From Bacteriovoracaceae bacterium UBA4096 (GTDB lineage Bacteria > Bdellovibrionota > Bacteriovoracia > Bacteriovoracales > Bacteriovoracaceae), in NCBI GenBank assembly GCA_002381945.1, contig DFXY01000066.1, positions 19,900-83,899 on the forward strand: 64,000 bases of DNA. Reading direction: 5' to 3'. The stretch's first letter is position 1. Every line of letters starts with the position of its first letter. The notes under the pieces are model-generated. The model was given only the letters and a program-made list of their open reading frames with translations, searched no databases and had not been told where the DNA came from. Shown here in pieces: positions 26,391-36,124 of this stretch. Made by a program: the position numbers and the translations under genes.

Positions 26391-26875
26391 TACTTGAAAT
26401 AAAAGAGCTTTATGTGAAAATAGGTGAGGTTAAGACAGGACATGATCCCACAATCTTGAAGGCGACTTTAGGATCTTGTGTCGGAATTGCCTTCCTTTGG
26501 AAACGCAAAGGTCTGTATGGACTGGCCCATTGCCTCTTACCTGAATCTCCCCTGGCCACAAACAGCATTGGGGCCAAGTATGTGAGTCAGGCAGTCCCTT
26601 CTCTCGTTGCCATGATGAGGATCAGACCTGAAGACATAAGTGAAATTGAAGTTGTGATTGCTGGTGGCGGGAACATGATGACTCAACTTTCACGTGTTAA
26701 TTCTGATCATATTGGATCTCAGAACACTAAAGCCGCTTTGAAATATCTTGCAGCTCATGGGCTAAAAATTAAAAAGATGGATGTTGGTGGGGAAGAAGGC
26801 ACCCAAATCGTTGTGGACTGTTCAACTGGTACTGTATCTGTTTTTAAATTACCAAAATTTGAAGTTAGCGTTTAA
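26387..26875 (+). CDS. cheD: Chemoreceptor glutamine deamidase CheD
   Basis: Deamidates Gln residues on chemoreceptors and in some species tunes CheC activity. The 162-residue protein has the catalytic core of the family: Cys31 in LGSCVG, His48 in AHCLLP, and a Thr near residue 27. A GTG start overlaps the cheR TGA (GTGA). The presence of CheD together with CheR, but no CheB or CheC next to it, suggests that adaptation depends partly on proteins encoded elsewhere. Confidence 0.95.
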   Translation: MILEIKELYVKIGEVKTGHDPTILKATLGSCVGIAFLWKRKGLYGLAHCLLPESPLATNSIGAKYVSQAVPSLVAMMRIRPEDISEIEVVIAGGGNMMTQLSRVNSDHIGSQNTKAALKYLAAHGLKIKKMDVGGEEGTQIVVDCSTGTVSVFKLPKFEVSV

Positions 26876-26884
26876 GGGGTAAAT

Positions 26885-28420
26885 ATGGAAGAGTCGACAA
26901 TGAAAATTGAGACGGCAGCAGAAGAAATAACTCAAAAGCCTATTGGTCCAGAAACCTATGGTTCATTTTTTGTAGGCAAGATGGAAGTAGCAATAAACGT
27001 AAAAGATATCCAGGAAGTCGTCAATTTCCCCGAGCACATAGTCGCAATGCCATTGTCTCCCGATTTCTTGTTGGGTGTTTTCAATCTTCGTGGAATGATT
27101 ATTCCCATTATAAATCTCAAAGCATTGCTTAAACATGAAGAATGCGGAAGTCTGCCTTCACAGAAAGTTGCAATCCTGGAGTATCAAGGAGCGAACATCG
27201 GTATTTTGTTTGATTCAACCAGTGAAATTATTCGAGTTGCACGGAATGAGATCAGTGATTTCACTTATAGCTCAAAAACTGCTCACAAGGTCATTTCTGG
27301 CGCCATCAAGCTAGAAGAAGGCTCAAGAATTCTTCAGATCATTGAACCATTTTCATTGATTTCGATAGCTAATATTCCACAAATCCTGGAGCAGCAAAAA
27401 AGGAATCCCAAGAGGAAGACTCAACTTGGTTATCAACATGAAAATCTTAAGAAGTGCATTTCTTTTAAAGTGTTTGATATGAAAATGGCCTTTGATATTT
27501 CAGGTATCAATGAAATCGTGAAAGTTCCTGAAATTCAACATTCGGCTATCGAAACTGATTTGTGTAAAGGGATCATTAATCTCAGGGGACAAACTGTACC
27601 GGTGATTGATTTCGCTGCCTTGTTAAATGTTCCAGGTGAATCTAAGAGAAGCATTGAAGATAAAAGAATCATTATTTTGAGACTTGGTGAGGAACTTTTT
27701 GGATTATTGGTGGATTCCGTAGAGAGTATCAGTAGTTATCTGATCAATGAAATCATGGCAATTCCACTTTTGAGTCAAGATCGGGCCAAAATGTTCGAAG
27801 GATGTATTTCAGTTAAAGATGAAGGAGAAGTCATCCTTTTGAATCATGAACACGTTCTATCGAGAAAAGAAGTGCTGGAAATAACCCAAGGCCATAGTAA
27901 AATATATAAGTCAGAGAACGGTCAGCAGATAAAGAAAAGAAAAGGGACAAGAAGAGAAGCCTACATTTCTTTTAAACTGGAGCATCTATTTGGTGTATCC
28001 ATTTGTGATATTCGGGAAATCATCAATTATTCAAAAGAAATGTTGAATGCTCCGGGAATGCCGACATTTGTTAATGGAATGATGAATCTTCGTGGACAAC
28101 TGGTAACGATCATAGATACCCGGAAGTTATATTCGATGAAACCTTCCGAGGCTGCAACATCCGAATCGAAAATTTTAATTTTCGAAAATGGTGATGAAAA
28201 ATTCGGGCTGGTAGTTGATTCCGTTGAAAGCATTATAAGCATCGATGAAGAAAATAAAATGAAACTTCCCAGTATGGTATCACAGATGGCCACCAGTAAA
28301 TTTGAGAACGATGTCAAAGAAGTTGTAAGTATTCCGACAAGTGAAAATAAGGAAAGCGCCATAATTATACTCAATATGGAACCTGTAACTAAAAGGATTA
28401 AAAAGGCACTTGCAGCCTAG
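26885..28420 (+). CDS. Triple-domain CheW protein
   Basis: A 511-residue scaffold with three CheW domains in a row (about 20-165, 195-340 and 355-505), each with the LRG motif in a GxxNLRG(M/Q)xxxxI block (VFNLRGMIIPIINL, IINLRGQTVPVIDF, MMNLRGQLVTIIDT). Normal CheW is about 160 residues with one domain and couples receptors to the kinase CheA. Three domains in one chain could crosslink receptor arrays. AAGGGG lies 5 nt before the ATG. No CheA, CheY or CheB gene lies nearby, so this operon probably plugs into kinase encoded elsewhere. Repeated domain duplication also fits the duplicated PAS domains of its receptor. Confidence 0.92.
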   Translation: MEESTMKIETAAEEITQKPIGPETYGSFFVGKMEVAINVKDIQEVVNFPEHIVAMPLSPDFLLGVFNLRGMIIPIINLKALLKHEECGSLPSQKVAILEYQGANIGILFDSTSEIIRVARNEISDFTYSSKTAHKVISGAIKLEEGSRILQIIEPFSLISIANIPQILEQQKRNPKRKTQLGYQHENLKKCISFKVFDMKMAFDISGINEIVKVPEIQHSAIETDLCKGIINLRGQTVPVIDFAALLNVPGESKRSIEDKRIIILRLGEELFGLLVDSVESISSYLINEIMAIPLLSQDRAKMFEGCISVKDEGEVILLNHEHVLSRKEVLEITQGHSKIYKSENGQQIKKRKGTRREAYISFKLEHLFGVSICDIREIINYSKEMLNAPGMPTFVNGMMNLRGQLVTIIDTRKLYSMKPSEAATSESKILIFENGDEKFGLVVDSVESIISIDEENKMKLPSMVSQMATSKFENDVKEVVSIPTSENKESAIIILNMEPVTKRIKKALAA

Positions 28421-28487
28421 GGAATGGGGTCTAGAATATTTGTAGGTTCCAGTGGCCAAGTCTCAAGGGGTTTGATATACCGAACAA

Positions 28488-28733
28488 ATGACTATTAATC
28501 AGGCCCCCATGAATACCCGACTAACAGTAAGATCCTTTGCTAACCATGAGGTGAGGGATTTTTCAGATATTGAATCAAGACTTATGCATTTAGGTTTTGT
28601 GCATGGCGAATTAATTAAAATCACTAAAAAAGCTCCCATCTTTAAAGAACCACTTCTTGTTGAAGTCAGAGGCAGATCGATTGCTTTGTCCTTTTCTGAA
28701 GCTGAAATGATCTGTGTCGAGGTCGCTCAATGA
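28488..28733 (+). CDS. feoA: Ferrous iron transport protein A
   Basis: An 81-residue SH3-like domain protein that works with FeoB in ferrous iron uptake. It shows the family pattern LMHLGF-x-x-GE near residues 39-46, a hydrophobic beta strand (LLVEVRG) and the A-L-S-x-x-E-A turn. An ATG at 28509 is an alternative start that would drop seven residues. Its TGA overlaps the start of feoB by 4 nt, as is usual. No Fur box was found in the short 67-nt leader. Confidence 0.92.
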   Translation: MTINQAPMNTRLTVRSFANHEVRDFSDIESRLMHLGFVHGELIKITKKAPIFKEPLLVEVRGRSIALSFSEAEMICVEVAQ

Positions 28734-30580
28734 TTCCAAGTATTGCCCTGATCGGAATGCCCAATGTAGGTAAAACCGCGCTTTTTAATAAAATGACTGG
28801 GAGTTTTCAGCGGGTGGCCAATTTTCCCGGAGTCACCGTCGAGAAGAAAACCGGTTGGGTCTCTGAAAATGGCCATAAGGTTTTGGAAGTGGTGGATCTG
28901 CCAGGAATTTATTCTCTGGATGCCACAACTTTGGATGAGAAAGTAACAAAAGACTTTTTACTGAGAAAGGAAAAGGAAGCTTCGGCCGATCTCTTCGTCC
29001 TGGTTCTTGATGCTACTAATTTAGATAAATCTCTCTACCTGGCCTTTCAATTAAAGCGGCTGGGTTATCCTTTAATCATTGCCCTGAATTTAATGGATGA
29101 GGCCAAGAAGAGAAGTTTTTCCCTTGATTTGAAGCTCCTCTCTGAAAAATTGAATGCAATTATTATCCCTACCAGTGCTTCAACCGGTGAAGGTACTAAA
29201 GAACTGATAGCGACTTTAAAAAATGAATTACAGAAGCAGGAAAAGCCTACTCTCATGGTTCCTGAAAATTCACAAAAGGTTTTCAGATCACCTGCCTATG
29301 TAAACGGTATTTTCAAAGAAATTGATCAACTTCTTAAAGAGGTTACGATCACCAGTTTGAAGCCGGATACATTTTCCGAGAGAATTGATCGAATCGTTCT
29401 TCATCCTGTTTGGGGAATCGTGACGCTCTTTGTGACATTAATCCTGATTTTCCAGACTCTTTTTACCTGGGCATCACCCATCATGGATTTAATTGAGGCC
29501 ATGTTTGGTGCCATGGGTGAGTTTGCTTCCACTTGGATTTCAAATGAGCTACTTAGAAGTCTTGTAGTTGACGGTATTATCAGTGGAGTCGGCGGCGTAC
29601 TTGTTTTCTTGCCACAGATTGTACTGCTTTTCTTTTTTATCCAGTTTCTCGAAGATTTAGGTTATCTCGGAAGGGCCGCTTTTTTAATGGACTCCGTGAT
29701 GAGAAAATTCGGTCTTCCGGGAAAATCCGTGATTCCGCTCTTATCTTCTCATGCCTGTGCAATTCCTGGAATCTTATCAACTCGGGTCATTGATAATCAC
29801 CGTGAAAGACTAATCACCATGTTGGTGATTCCGCTAACAACTTGTTCTGCCCGTCTACCTGTTTATGCCATTTTAATCGGCGCTCTTATTCCAAATATTG
29901 CTGTGGCCGGAATGCCTTGGCTGAAATTACCTGGATTGGTTTTGTTTGGACTTTATATGTTGGGCTTTGGCTCAGCTTTAATTGTCTCTTTGATTTTTAA
30001 AAGGACTCTACCTCACTCATCTCCTTCAATGTTGCTTATGGAACTTCCTCCTTACCGCATGCCTAAATTGAAAAATCTTTTATTGGTTATGAAAAACAAG
30101 GCCATGATTTTTCTGAAAAAAGCGGGGGGAATCATTCTTGTAGTAAGTGTTATCATTTGGGCGCTTATGACATTTCCACAGCAAAATGGTGTCTCTCAAA
30201 TTGAACAGTCTTATGCTGCTGATATCGGCCGGGTTTTTGAACCAATATTCAGACCACTTGGATTTGACTGGAGAATCACTACTGCCTTGATTCCAAGCAT
30301 TGGTGCCAGGGAAGTCGTCGTAAGTGCTCTTTCAATGGTTCTTTCAATGGAAGGGACTGAAGAAGAGATGTCACTGGCCTTAGTTCAGCATTTCGGTTTA
30401 GGAACTTTGGTGGCCTTACTCATTTGGTTCGTCTACGCTCCACAATGCATTTCTACCTTCGCTGTCATGAAGCGCGAGACCGATTCATGGAAATGGCCCA
30501 TCATCATGGTTCTCTATACTTTGGCACTGGCCTATTTCTGTGCGTACATCGCACGCTTGGCCTTTAACTTTTGGTTTTAA
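28730..30580 (+). CDS. feoB: Ferrous iron transporter B
   Basis: Inner-membrane Fe2+ importer with a cytoplasmic GTPase. G1 GMPNVGKT at residues 9-16, G3 DLPG at 56-59, and G4 NLMDE near 118-122 are present; the membrane part with two Gate regions (CAIPGI and CSARLPVYA near 345 and 378) follows. At 616 residues it is shorter than the 770-residue E. coli form and ends after the last membrane helix without an FeoC-type region. The start overlaps feoA. Its 3' end overlaps the convergent DUF4442 gene by 17 nt. The DtxR-like regulator at 15468 could control this system, but no operator was found. Confidence 0.96.
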   Translation: MIPSIALIGMPNVGKTALFNKMTGSFQRVANFPGVTVEKKTGWVSENGHKVLEVVDLPGIYSLDATTLDEKVTKDFLLRKEKEASADLFVLVLDATNLDKSLYLAFQLKRLGYPLIIALNLMDEAKKRSFSLDLKLLSEKLNAIIIPTSASTGEGTKELIATLKNELQKQEKPTLMVPENSQKVFRSPAYVNGIFKEIDQLLKEVTITSLKPDTFSERIDRIVLHPVWGIVTLFVTLILIFQTLFTWASPIMDLIEAMFGAMGEFASTWISNELLRSLVVDGIISGVGGVLVFLPQIVLLFFFIQFLEDLGYLGRAAFLMDSVMRKFGLPGKSVIPLLSSHACAIPGILSTRVIDNHRERLITMLVIPLTTCSARLPVYAILIGALIPNIAVAGMPWLKLPGLVLFGLYMLGFGSALIVSLIFKRTLPHSSPSMLLMELPPYRMPKLKNLLLVMKNKAMIFLKKAGGIILVVSVIIWALMTFPQQNGVSQIEQSYAADIGRVFEPIFRPLGFDWRITTALIPSIGAREVVVSALSMVLSMEGTEEEMSLALVQHFGLGTLVALLIWFVYAPQCISTFAVMKRETDSWKWPIIMVLYTLALAYFCAYIARLAFNFWF

Positions 30581-31076
30581 CCTGTTCCCAGTTTTTTAGC
30601 TGCCAGACGGTTGTCACGATGGCCACTTCCTTACCATTCAGATCTCTAATGGTGGTGATAAGTTTTTGGGAATATTTACCGTGGGTTTCCAAACCATCTC
30701 TTATCGCTTCCACATCAATTTGATGAGGAGAACAAATGCCTTCCAGATCAACTCTTCCTTGATAGGAATAAGTCACGTTCATTTCAGACATGATCAGCCG
30801 ATATTTACTGATTCCAAAAGATGATAGAAGGGATAGTCCTGCACAATATTCACCGACCGTTGCCATAGCGCAAGCGTGAATTCCTGCGAGATGATTATGA
30901 TTAAGTTTACGGTTGGGGAGGGATACAATAACTGCATCTTTATTCAAAGTCTTAATCTTGAATCCATGAGGTGCATTGAAAGGGATACCTATCCTTAGAA
31001 CTTTATCCAGCGCCATCAGATTTAAGGTAGTCGGGTTAGCAAGTAATTTATCAATGATTTTATAAACGGCCTTCAT
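30564..31076 (-). CDS. DUF4442/hotdog-fold protein
   Basis: A 170-residue protein with the sequence pattern of DUF4442 hotdog-fold proteins, which are relatives of acyl-CoA thioesterases: a helix with HNHLAGIHACAMATVGEYCAG near residue 80, the long central hotdog helix, and a following strand YSYQGRVDLEG. The usual Asn/Asp catalytic residue cannot be named with confidence, so enzyme activity is unproven. The ATG follows 1 nt after the upstream stop, so it is coupled to the nitronate monooxygenase-like gene. This suggests a lipid or acyl-CoA role. Confidence 0.75.
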   Translation of the reverse strand: MKAVYKIIDKLLANPTTLNLMALDKVLRIGIPFNAPHGFKIKTLNKDAVIVSLPNRKLNHNHLAGIHACAMATVGEYCAGLSLLSSFGISKYRLIMSEMNVTYSYQGRVDLEGICSPHQIDVEAIRDGLETHGKYSQKLITTIRDLNGKEVAIVTTVWQLKNWEQVKTKS

Positions 31077-31077
31077 A

Positions 31078-32061
31078 TTATCCCACTACCTTGTTTAAAT
31101 TTTCTTTAGCAGTTTCAAGCTCATTCTTTAAGCGAGTGATGATCTCCTGAATTGGTTCAATTTTCTTGGTGAATTCGATTGAGCTACCAGCGCACCAGAC
31201 GGTTTTATAAGTAGCTCCAAAAGCGGCCTTCTCGATCATTTTCATGCCCTTATAGTAAGTCACCATCTTGGCATATTTTTTAAGCTGCTTGTTCTTATTA
31301 AGGAATGATTCAAAAAGGTTTTGGTCAGTACCTATTTTCTTCAGATAAGGCGTGTTGATTACAGTGCAGCGACTGCCGGAGAGCTTGGTTGTAACAACAA
31401 TATCTTCAGCATCATAATCTATACAGGCCTGCTTATATTCGGGAGTAACACCTGATTCTGTACTCGCAATAAATGGTGATCCAATGGAGAGTCCATCAGC
31501 ACCTAAGGCCAGCATGGAAAGGATTCCGGCCCCACTGCCAACGCCACCGGCCGAGATCACAGGTATTCTACATTTACTCTTAAGTGTAGGCACCAGAACA
31601 CTCGCCGGAATATTACCAAGGTGTCCTCCGGCCCCTGAATTAACTGCAATAACTCCATCGGCCCCAAGATCTTCCACTTTCTTGGCATAATTTTCTTCAA
31701 TGACATCACAGAAGACTCTGATTCCATGTTTTTTTGATTCCCGAATAACTTCTTCCGGACTACCGAGAGAGGTAATAAAAAAATTTACCCCCAGGTCTAA
31801 ACATTTATAGAGCTGTTTCTTGGCCAGGACATTAGACTTATTGACGATTAAGTTGATGCCAAAAGGCTTATTGGTTCTGGATTTTATGTCTTTAATACCG
31901 GCCTCAAGCTCTTCAATTGTTCTGAAGTTCAAAGCGGGAATACAACCGGCCACTCCATTTTCAGCGGCCGCGACTATCATGTCAGTGTTAGTTACCAGAA
32001 ACATTGGGGCCATGATGATAGGAAGTTCAATTCCCAACATTTCAGTAAGTGCGGTTTTCAT
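31078..32061 (-). CDS. Nitronate monooxygenase-like FMN enzyme (NMO/FabK family)
   Basis: A 327-residue TIM-barrel flavoenzyme of the 2-nitropropane dioxygenase/FabK type. Features are the start LGIELPIIMAPM, a long barrel with a SGAGGHLGN motif (substrate/catalytic His around residue 150), the FMN-phosphate block PVISAGGVGSGAGILSMLALGADG, and a terminal domain. The family includes nitronate monooxygenases and FabK enoyl-ACP reductases, and the sequence alone does not decide. Coupling to a hotdog-fold protein favours acyl-group metabolism slightly. AGGAG lies 6 nt before the ATG. Confidence 0.85.
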   Translation of the reverse strand: MKTALTEMLGIELPIIMAPMFLVTNTDMIVAAAENGVAGCIPALNFRTIEELEAGIKDIKSRTNKPFGINLIVNKSNVLAKKQLYKCLDLGVNFFITSLGSPEEVIRESKKHGIRVFCDVIEENYAKKVEDLGADGVIAVNSGAGGHLGNIPASVLVPTLKSKCRIPVISAGGVGSGAGILSMLALGADGLSIGSPFIASTESGVTPEYKQACIDYDAEDIVVTTKLSGSRCTVINTPYLKKIGTDQNLFESFLNKNKQLKKYAKMVTYYKGMKMIEKAAFGATYKTVWCAGSSIEFTKKIEPIQEIITRLKNELETAKENLNKVVG

Positions 32062-32188
32062 ATAACTCCTACATGGTTATTGCGCAAGGTGTCTCTGTAA
32101 GGCAAAGTCACGGAACTTTTACTTTCCAAACAAGTTTAATCTATGGGTTAATTATAACAGTCATTTTTATTAGCAAGGATGGAAAAAA

Positions 32189-33370
32189 ATGAAAAAAGTC
32201 TTTGGAATTATTGCCCTGACGCTTTCTGCGGCCACGATGGCGGCACCGTCACAGTGGTTAACAGTTGATAATGAGATTCTTTCAAAAATTCGCCCAAAAT
32301 TGAACAAATCTGTCCATATTGGTTTTTCCGCTCAAGGCGCTTCAGTAGTTAATTTAACTACTCCTGAAATCGAGCAGCTTTCTCATATGATTCATGATGA
32401 GCTTCACCGTTGTGGTGGCTTTATTCAGCATGATACTGAAGAAGAGGCCATTAATGCTCTTACCTCTCAAGGAGAGATGTATTTTGCAAAGAGGGCGATC
32501 TTTTCAGATTACTCACTTGATCAGGGTCATCTTGTCAGGCCAATGGTAAGTCAGGTTAAAGAGCAGTCCATCCGAGACATGATTATCAAGCTTTCTGATT
32601 TCAAAACACGTTACTATAAATCTGAAACCGGTGTTGAATCATCTGAGTTTATTCGTAATAGTTGGGCGGCCCTTGCCAAAAACCGAAACGATGTGAAAGT
32701 TGAGCTTTATAAGCACGATAGATGGCCTCAAGCTTCAATCATCATGACGATTGAAGGTTCTGAAAATCCGGAAGAAATTGTGATTGTTGGCGGCCACGCT
32801 GATTCAATTGCAGGATTTTTTGGCGGCGGTGGTAAGTCTCCTGGAGCGGATGATAATGCTTCAGGTATTTCAACCATTACTGAAGTGATCAGAATTCTGA
32901 TGGCCAACAATTTTAAGCCAAAACGTACTATCCAGTTCATGGGCTACGCTGCTGAAGAAGTGGGTCTTTTAGGCTCAAAAGAGATTGCATCGGTCTACAA
33001 ACAGAACTCCCGTAAAGTCGTAGGCGTTATGCAGCTTGATATGACGCTTTTTAAAGGAACGATTGATAAAGACATCGTCCTTATGGCCGACTATACCAAT
33101 GCTGCTCAAAATGAATTCCTCGGCCGTATTGTAGATGAGTACGTAAAAGTTCCTTGGGGCTACTCACGTTGTGGTTATGGTTGTTCGGATCATGCTTCTT
33201 GGACCGCCAATGGATTCCCAGCTTCAATGCCATTTGAGTCGGCCATGAACGATGGTAATAAAAATATTCATACTGCGAAAGATACTCTAGAATCAGCAGG
33301 AGGCGATGCTAAGCACGCTGCTAAATTTGCTAAGTTGGCCACGGCCTTCGTAGTAGAACTTGCTAATTAA
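32189..33370 (+). CDS. Secreted M28-family aminopeptidase
   Basis: A 393-residue exported zinc aminopeptidase of the bacterial leucyl aminopeptidase type (M28E). It has a signal peptide (cleavage near residue 18, after AAPS/MAA). The metal ligands are seen as H in GGHADS, D in GADDNASG, E pair in AAEEVGLLG, D in QLDM and H in IHTAKDT. A C-G-Y-G-C pair near residue 330 matches the disulfide known in this group. A GGATGG site lies before the ATG. Such enzymes release free amino acids from peptides outside the cytoplasm, as would be useful during prey digestion. Confidence 0.94.
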   Translation: MKKVFGIIALTLSAATMAAPSQWLTVDNEILSKIRPKLNKSVHIGFSAQGASVVNLTTPEIEQLSHMIHDELHRCGGFIQHDTEEEAINALTSQGEMYFAKRAIFSDYSLDQGHLVRPMVSQVKEQSIRDMIIKLSDFKTRYYKSETGVESSEFIRNSWAALAKNRNDVKVELYKHDRWPQASIIMTIEGSENPEEIVIVGGHADSIAGFFGGGGKSPGADDNASGISTITEVIRILMANNFKPKRTIQFMGYAAEEVGLLGSKEIASVYKQNSRKVVGVMQLDMTLFKGTIDKDIVLMADYTNAAQNEFLGRIVDEYVKVPWGYSRCGYGCSDHASWTANGFPASMPFESAMNDGNKNIHTAKDTLESAGGDAKHAAKFAKLATAFVVELAN

Positions 33371-33385
33371 GGAAGTAATCAGATT

Positions 33386-36124
33386 TTGAGTAATGAATTA
33401 AAGTCCTTGTACGAGGACATCCGCAACAGCCTAGAAGTTTCACGTAAGGCCCTCATTACGACGAGCATACTGGATGATGAATCCTCCAGTATGCGACCTC
33501 TTGAAGATTCCCGAACGATTTTAGATACTCTTGAATCAATTGCAGTTGATACCAGAGGGCTTTTGGATGCCTTTCCCTCTTTAGAATCTCTTTTTGAAAG
33601 ATCCTTTGGACGAGTCAGGGAAGTCTTTGATCGTGAGGCCATCGTTGAAACATGCCTGGTAGAAGACTTCATTTTCCCGGTCACTACAACTTATCCCATG
33701 ATTGTAGATGGTCAATTCAGTAAAGAGCTGGTTGAATCCTATAAAGATACGTATAAGGCCTGGACTGAGGAGAAGAGTGCTAATCACACCGCTACTCAGG
33801 ATCTATTGAAACTTAACTTTGATATTAAGCTCAATGATAAAGATCTGACCTGTCAGTGTGTTCAGTGTCTGGGTGATTTCCGGACTCAGGTTCGCGAAGC
33901 TGTTTTTGCAACCCAGGCCTCTTTAATCGATAAGGCCGAAGAGAAACTGCATGACTGGGTTTTAGTAAAGAGAATCTCAGATATTTCTAATGCTGTATTT
34001 GATTTAAAAAAGAATCTGGATAAGAACTTTCATCAAATGCGAAATAAACTTAAGCGTTCATCCGTGAATAAGCTTGAGAATGAAGTAAAGCACCACTTTC
34101 GTAGTAAATTCGGTACCAAATCTGATCTTGGTAAAGTCTATAAAGAAAAACTAACGGTATTTTTCAATACACTCTTAGTGGAACAAGGGCTTAAGCCGGA
34201 ACTTGTTTCTGCGGAAGAGTATGATCGCTTTTATCTTCAGCTTGAGACGAATATCTGGAAGGGCGAAGTTTTCCTGAGAAAGGAATTCGAACGTTTTACC
34301 CAGGCGATTTTGGCGCTAAAGCGTAAAGATGTTTCTTCTACGATCTTAAGAGAATATCTTGGTCAGTTCTGGTTGCACACTGATGCCCGAAGAATCAATC
34401 GTAAAATTATTTATCATATGGGTCCAACCAACTCCGGAAAGACCTATCATGCTATTGAAGCTCTTTGTCAGGCAAAGAAGGGGTGTTATCTCGCACCTTT
34501 AAGGCTTCTGGCCTCTGAGCTCTACGATACGATGAACAGTAAAGGGGTTAAGACCACTTTACTCACTGGTGAAGAAGTCATAGAAATTCCGGATTCCACA
34601 CACTTTTCTTCAACTATCGAGATGGCGAAATTACAGACCCGTTTTGATTGCTGTGTGATTGATGAAATTCAAATGCTGACTGATCCTCAACGGGGATGGG
34701 CATGGACACGTGCTCTGGTTAATATTCAGGCCGATGAAATCCATATCTGTGGCGATCATTCAGTTTTAGAACTGGTTAAAAAGATTCTCGCTCTTTGTGG
34801 TGATACACTAGAAGTTAAAGAGTACACCCGCATGACAGAACTAAATGTTCTGGATCATCAGATTCCTCTGACTCAATTGCAGAAAAATGATGCCCTTATT
34901 GTATTTTCACGCAGAAATGCTCTTCGTTATAAGGCCGATTTAGAAGAGCTCGATTTCAAAGTTTCGATTGTTTATGGACGTCTGTCTCCGGAAGTTCGCC
35001 GTGAACAGGCCCGAAAGTTTGATGAAGGTGAAACCGATATCATGGTTTCCACTGATGCTATTGCCATGGGGATGAACCTTCCGGTGAAGAGAATTGTTTT
35101 CTCGGCCCTTTCAAAATTTATCAATGATAGAGAAAATCCACTCACATATTCGGAAATCAAACAAATCGCCGGCCGGGCAGGACGATATAAACGTTTCCCA
35201 GTGGGTGAAGTGACCACTTTGAATAAAGTCGAAGATGGTCTTAGAACCCTGAAAAGTGCCTTGGCACATCATTTGGGTCAGAGTGATAAGGCCATGGTAG
35301 GTCCGGATCTGGATATTTTCAGTTCTGTGAATAATGCCTTATTGTCTAACTCGTTACCAACCCTTCAGCTCTCCGAGTTTTTGCGTCTATTCAACACCAT
35401 GACTTTTCAGAAACCATTTTATTGTGTGGATATGAAAGAGATGATTGAACTGGCCGAAATGGTGGAAGCGGCCGATGAAGACAGAACACTTTCAAATGCT
35501 GAAATCTTTGGTTTTGCCTGTGCTCCGGTAAATCTTGGTCTTATTGAACATGTTCAGTACTACCTTTGGATTTTAAACCACTATGTGGATAACCAGGAAA
35601 TTTACAACGAACCGATTGATGATAAATCAGACAATATTGATTATCTTGAAACTTCCATTAAGTGCGTTGAACTCTATCAGTGGTTGTCCCGTCATTTTAA
35701 TCAGAAGAATTTTGAATTTGATCAGCGCCAGCTTCTTGAAAATAAGACCAAGGCCATTGAGCGCTTAAATGAACTTCTCTCTGATAAAATTGGTAAGACC
35801 TGTTCTAGTTGCGGATGTAAAATGCCCGCTAATGCTCGCTTTAACATCTGTGATGAATGTTTTTCCAAGCGCCGGTTTGGCCGGCGCCCGCCTCGTTCCG
35901 CTGAAGGTTCTTCAGAAAGAGGGGATAGAAGTCGGGATCACCGTGGGAAAAGAGACCAGGGTGAAAGAGAAAGACCTGCTCGTTCAAAAGCTGAGGGGCA
36001 GAAGTCTTCCAACTCTGGAAAACCCGCTGAACATGGTGTAAGAAGACCACGACCGGCCGGAAGTAAGCCAGGCGGTGGAGGTAAGAGTGGAAACGCTGCC
36101 AAAGCATTCAGAAAATTCCGATAA
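33386..36124 (+). CDS. Suv3-type RNA helicase with C-terminal zinc finger and basic tail
   Basis: A 912-residue DExH-box RNA helicase. An N-terminal domain of about 340 residues is rich in charged helices. Helicase motifs: Walker A GPTNSGKT (346-353), DEIQ (426-429), SAT-region and motif VI QIAGRAGR (593-600), all intact. The central domains match Suv3, the mitochondrial degradosome helicase. A CxxCxC/CxxC zinc finger (806-825) and an Arg/Gly/Ser/Lys-rich tail of about 80 residues follow, which are not part of the canonical protein and may bind RNA. Translation starts at TTG (33386), 16 nt after the M28 stop. It overlaps the next gene by 50 nt. Confidence 0.92.
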   Translation: MSNELKSLYEDIRNSLEVSRKALITTSILDDESSSMRPLEDSRTILDTLESIAVDTRGLLDAFPSLESLFERSFGRVREVFDREAIVETCLVEDFIFPVTTTYPMIVDGQFSKELVESYKDTYKAWTEEKSANHTATQDLLKLNFDIKLNDKDLTCQCVQCLGDFRTQVREAVFATQASLIDKAEEKLHDWVLVKRISDISNAVFDLKKNLDKNFHQMRNKLKRSSVNKLENEVKHHFRSKFGTKSDLGKVYKEKLTVFFNTLLVEQGLKPELVSAEEYDRFYLQLETNIWKGEVFLRKEFERFTQAILALKRKDVSSTILREYLGQFWLHTDARRINRKIIYHMGPTNSGKTYHAIEALCQAKKGCYLAPLRLLASELYDTMNSKGVKTTLLTGEEVIEIPDSTHFSSTIEMAKLQTRFDCCVIDEIQMLTDPQRGWAWTRALVNIQADEIHICGDHSVLELVKKILALCGDTLEVKEYTRMTELNVLDHQIPLTQLQKNDALIVFSRRNALRYKADLEELDFKVSIVYGRLSPEVRREQARKFDEGETDIMVSTDAIAMGMNLPVKRIVFSALSKFINDRENPLTYSEIKQIAGRAGRYKRFPVGEVTTLNKVEDGLRTLKSALAHHLGQSDKAMVGPDLDIFSSVNNALLSNSLPTLQLSEFLRLFNTMTFQKPFYCVDMKEMIELAEMVEAADEDRTLSNAEIFGFACAPVNLGLIEHVQYYLWILNHYVDNQEIYNEPIDDKSDNIDYLETSIKCVELYQWLSRHFNQKNFEFDQRQLLENKTKAIERLNELLSDKIGKTCSSCGCKMPANARFNICDECFSKRRFGRRPPRSAEGSSERGDRSRDHRGKRDQGERERPARSKAEGQKSSNSGKPAEHGVRRPRPAGSKPGGGGKSGNAAKAFRKFR

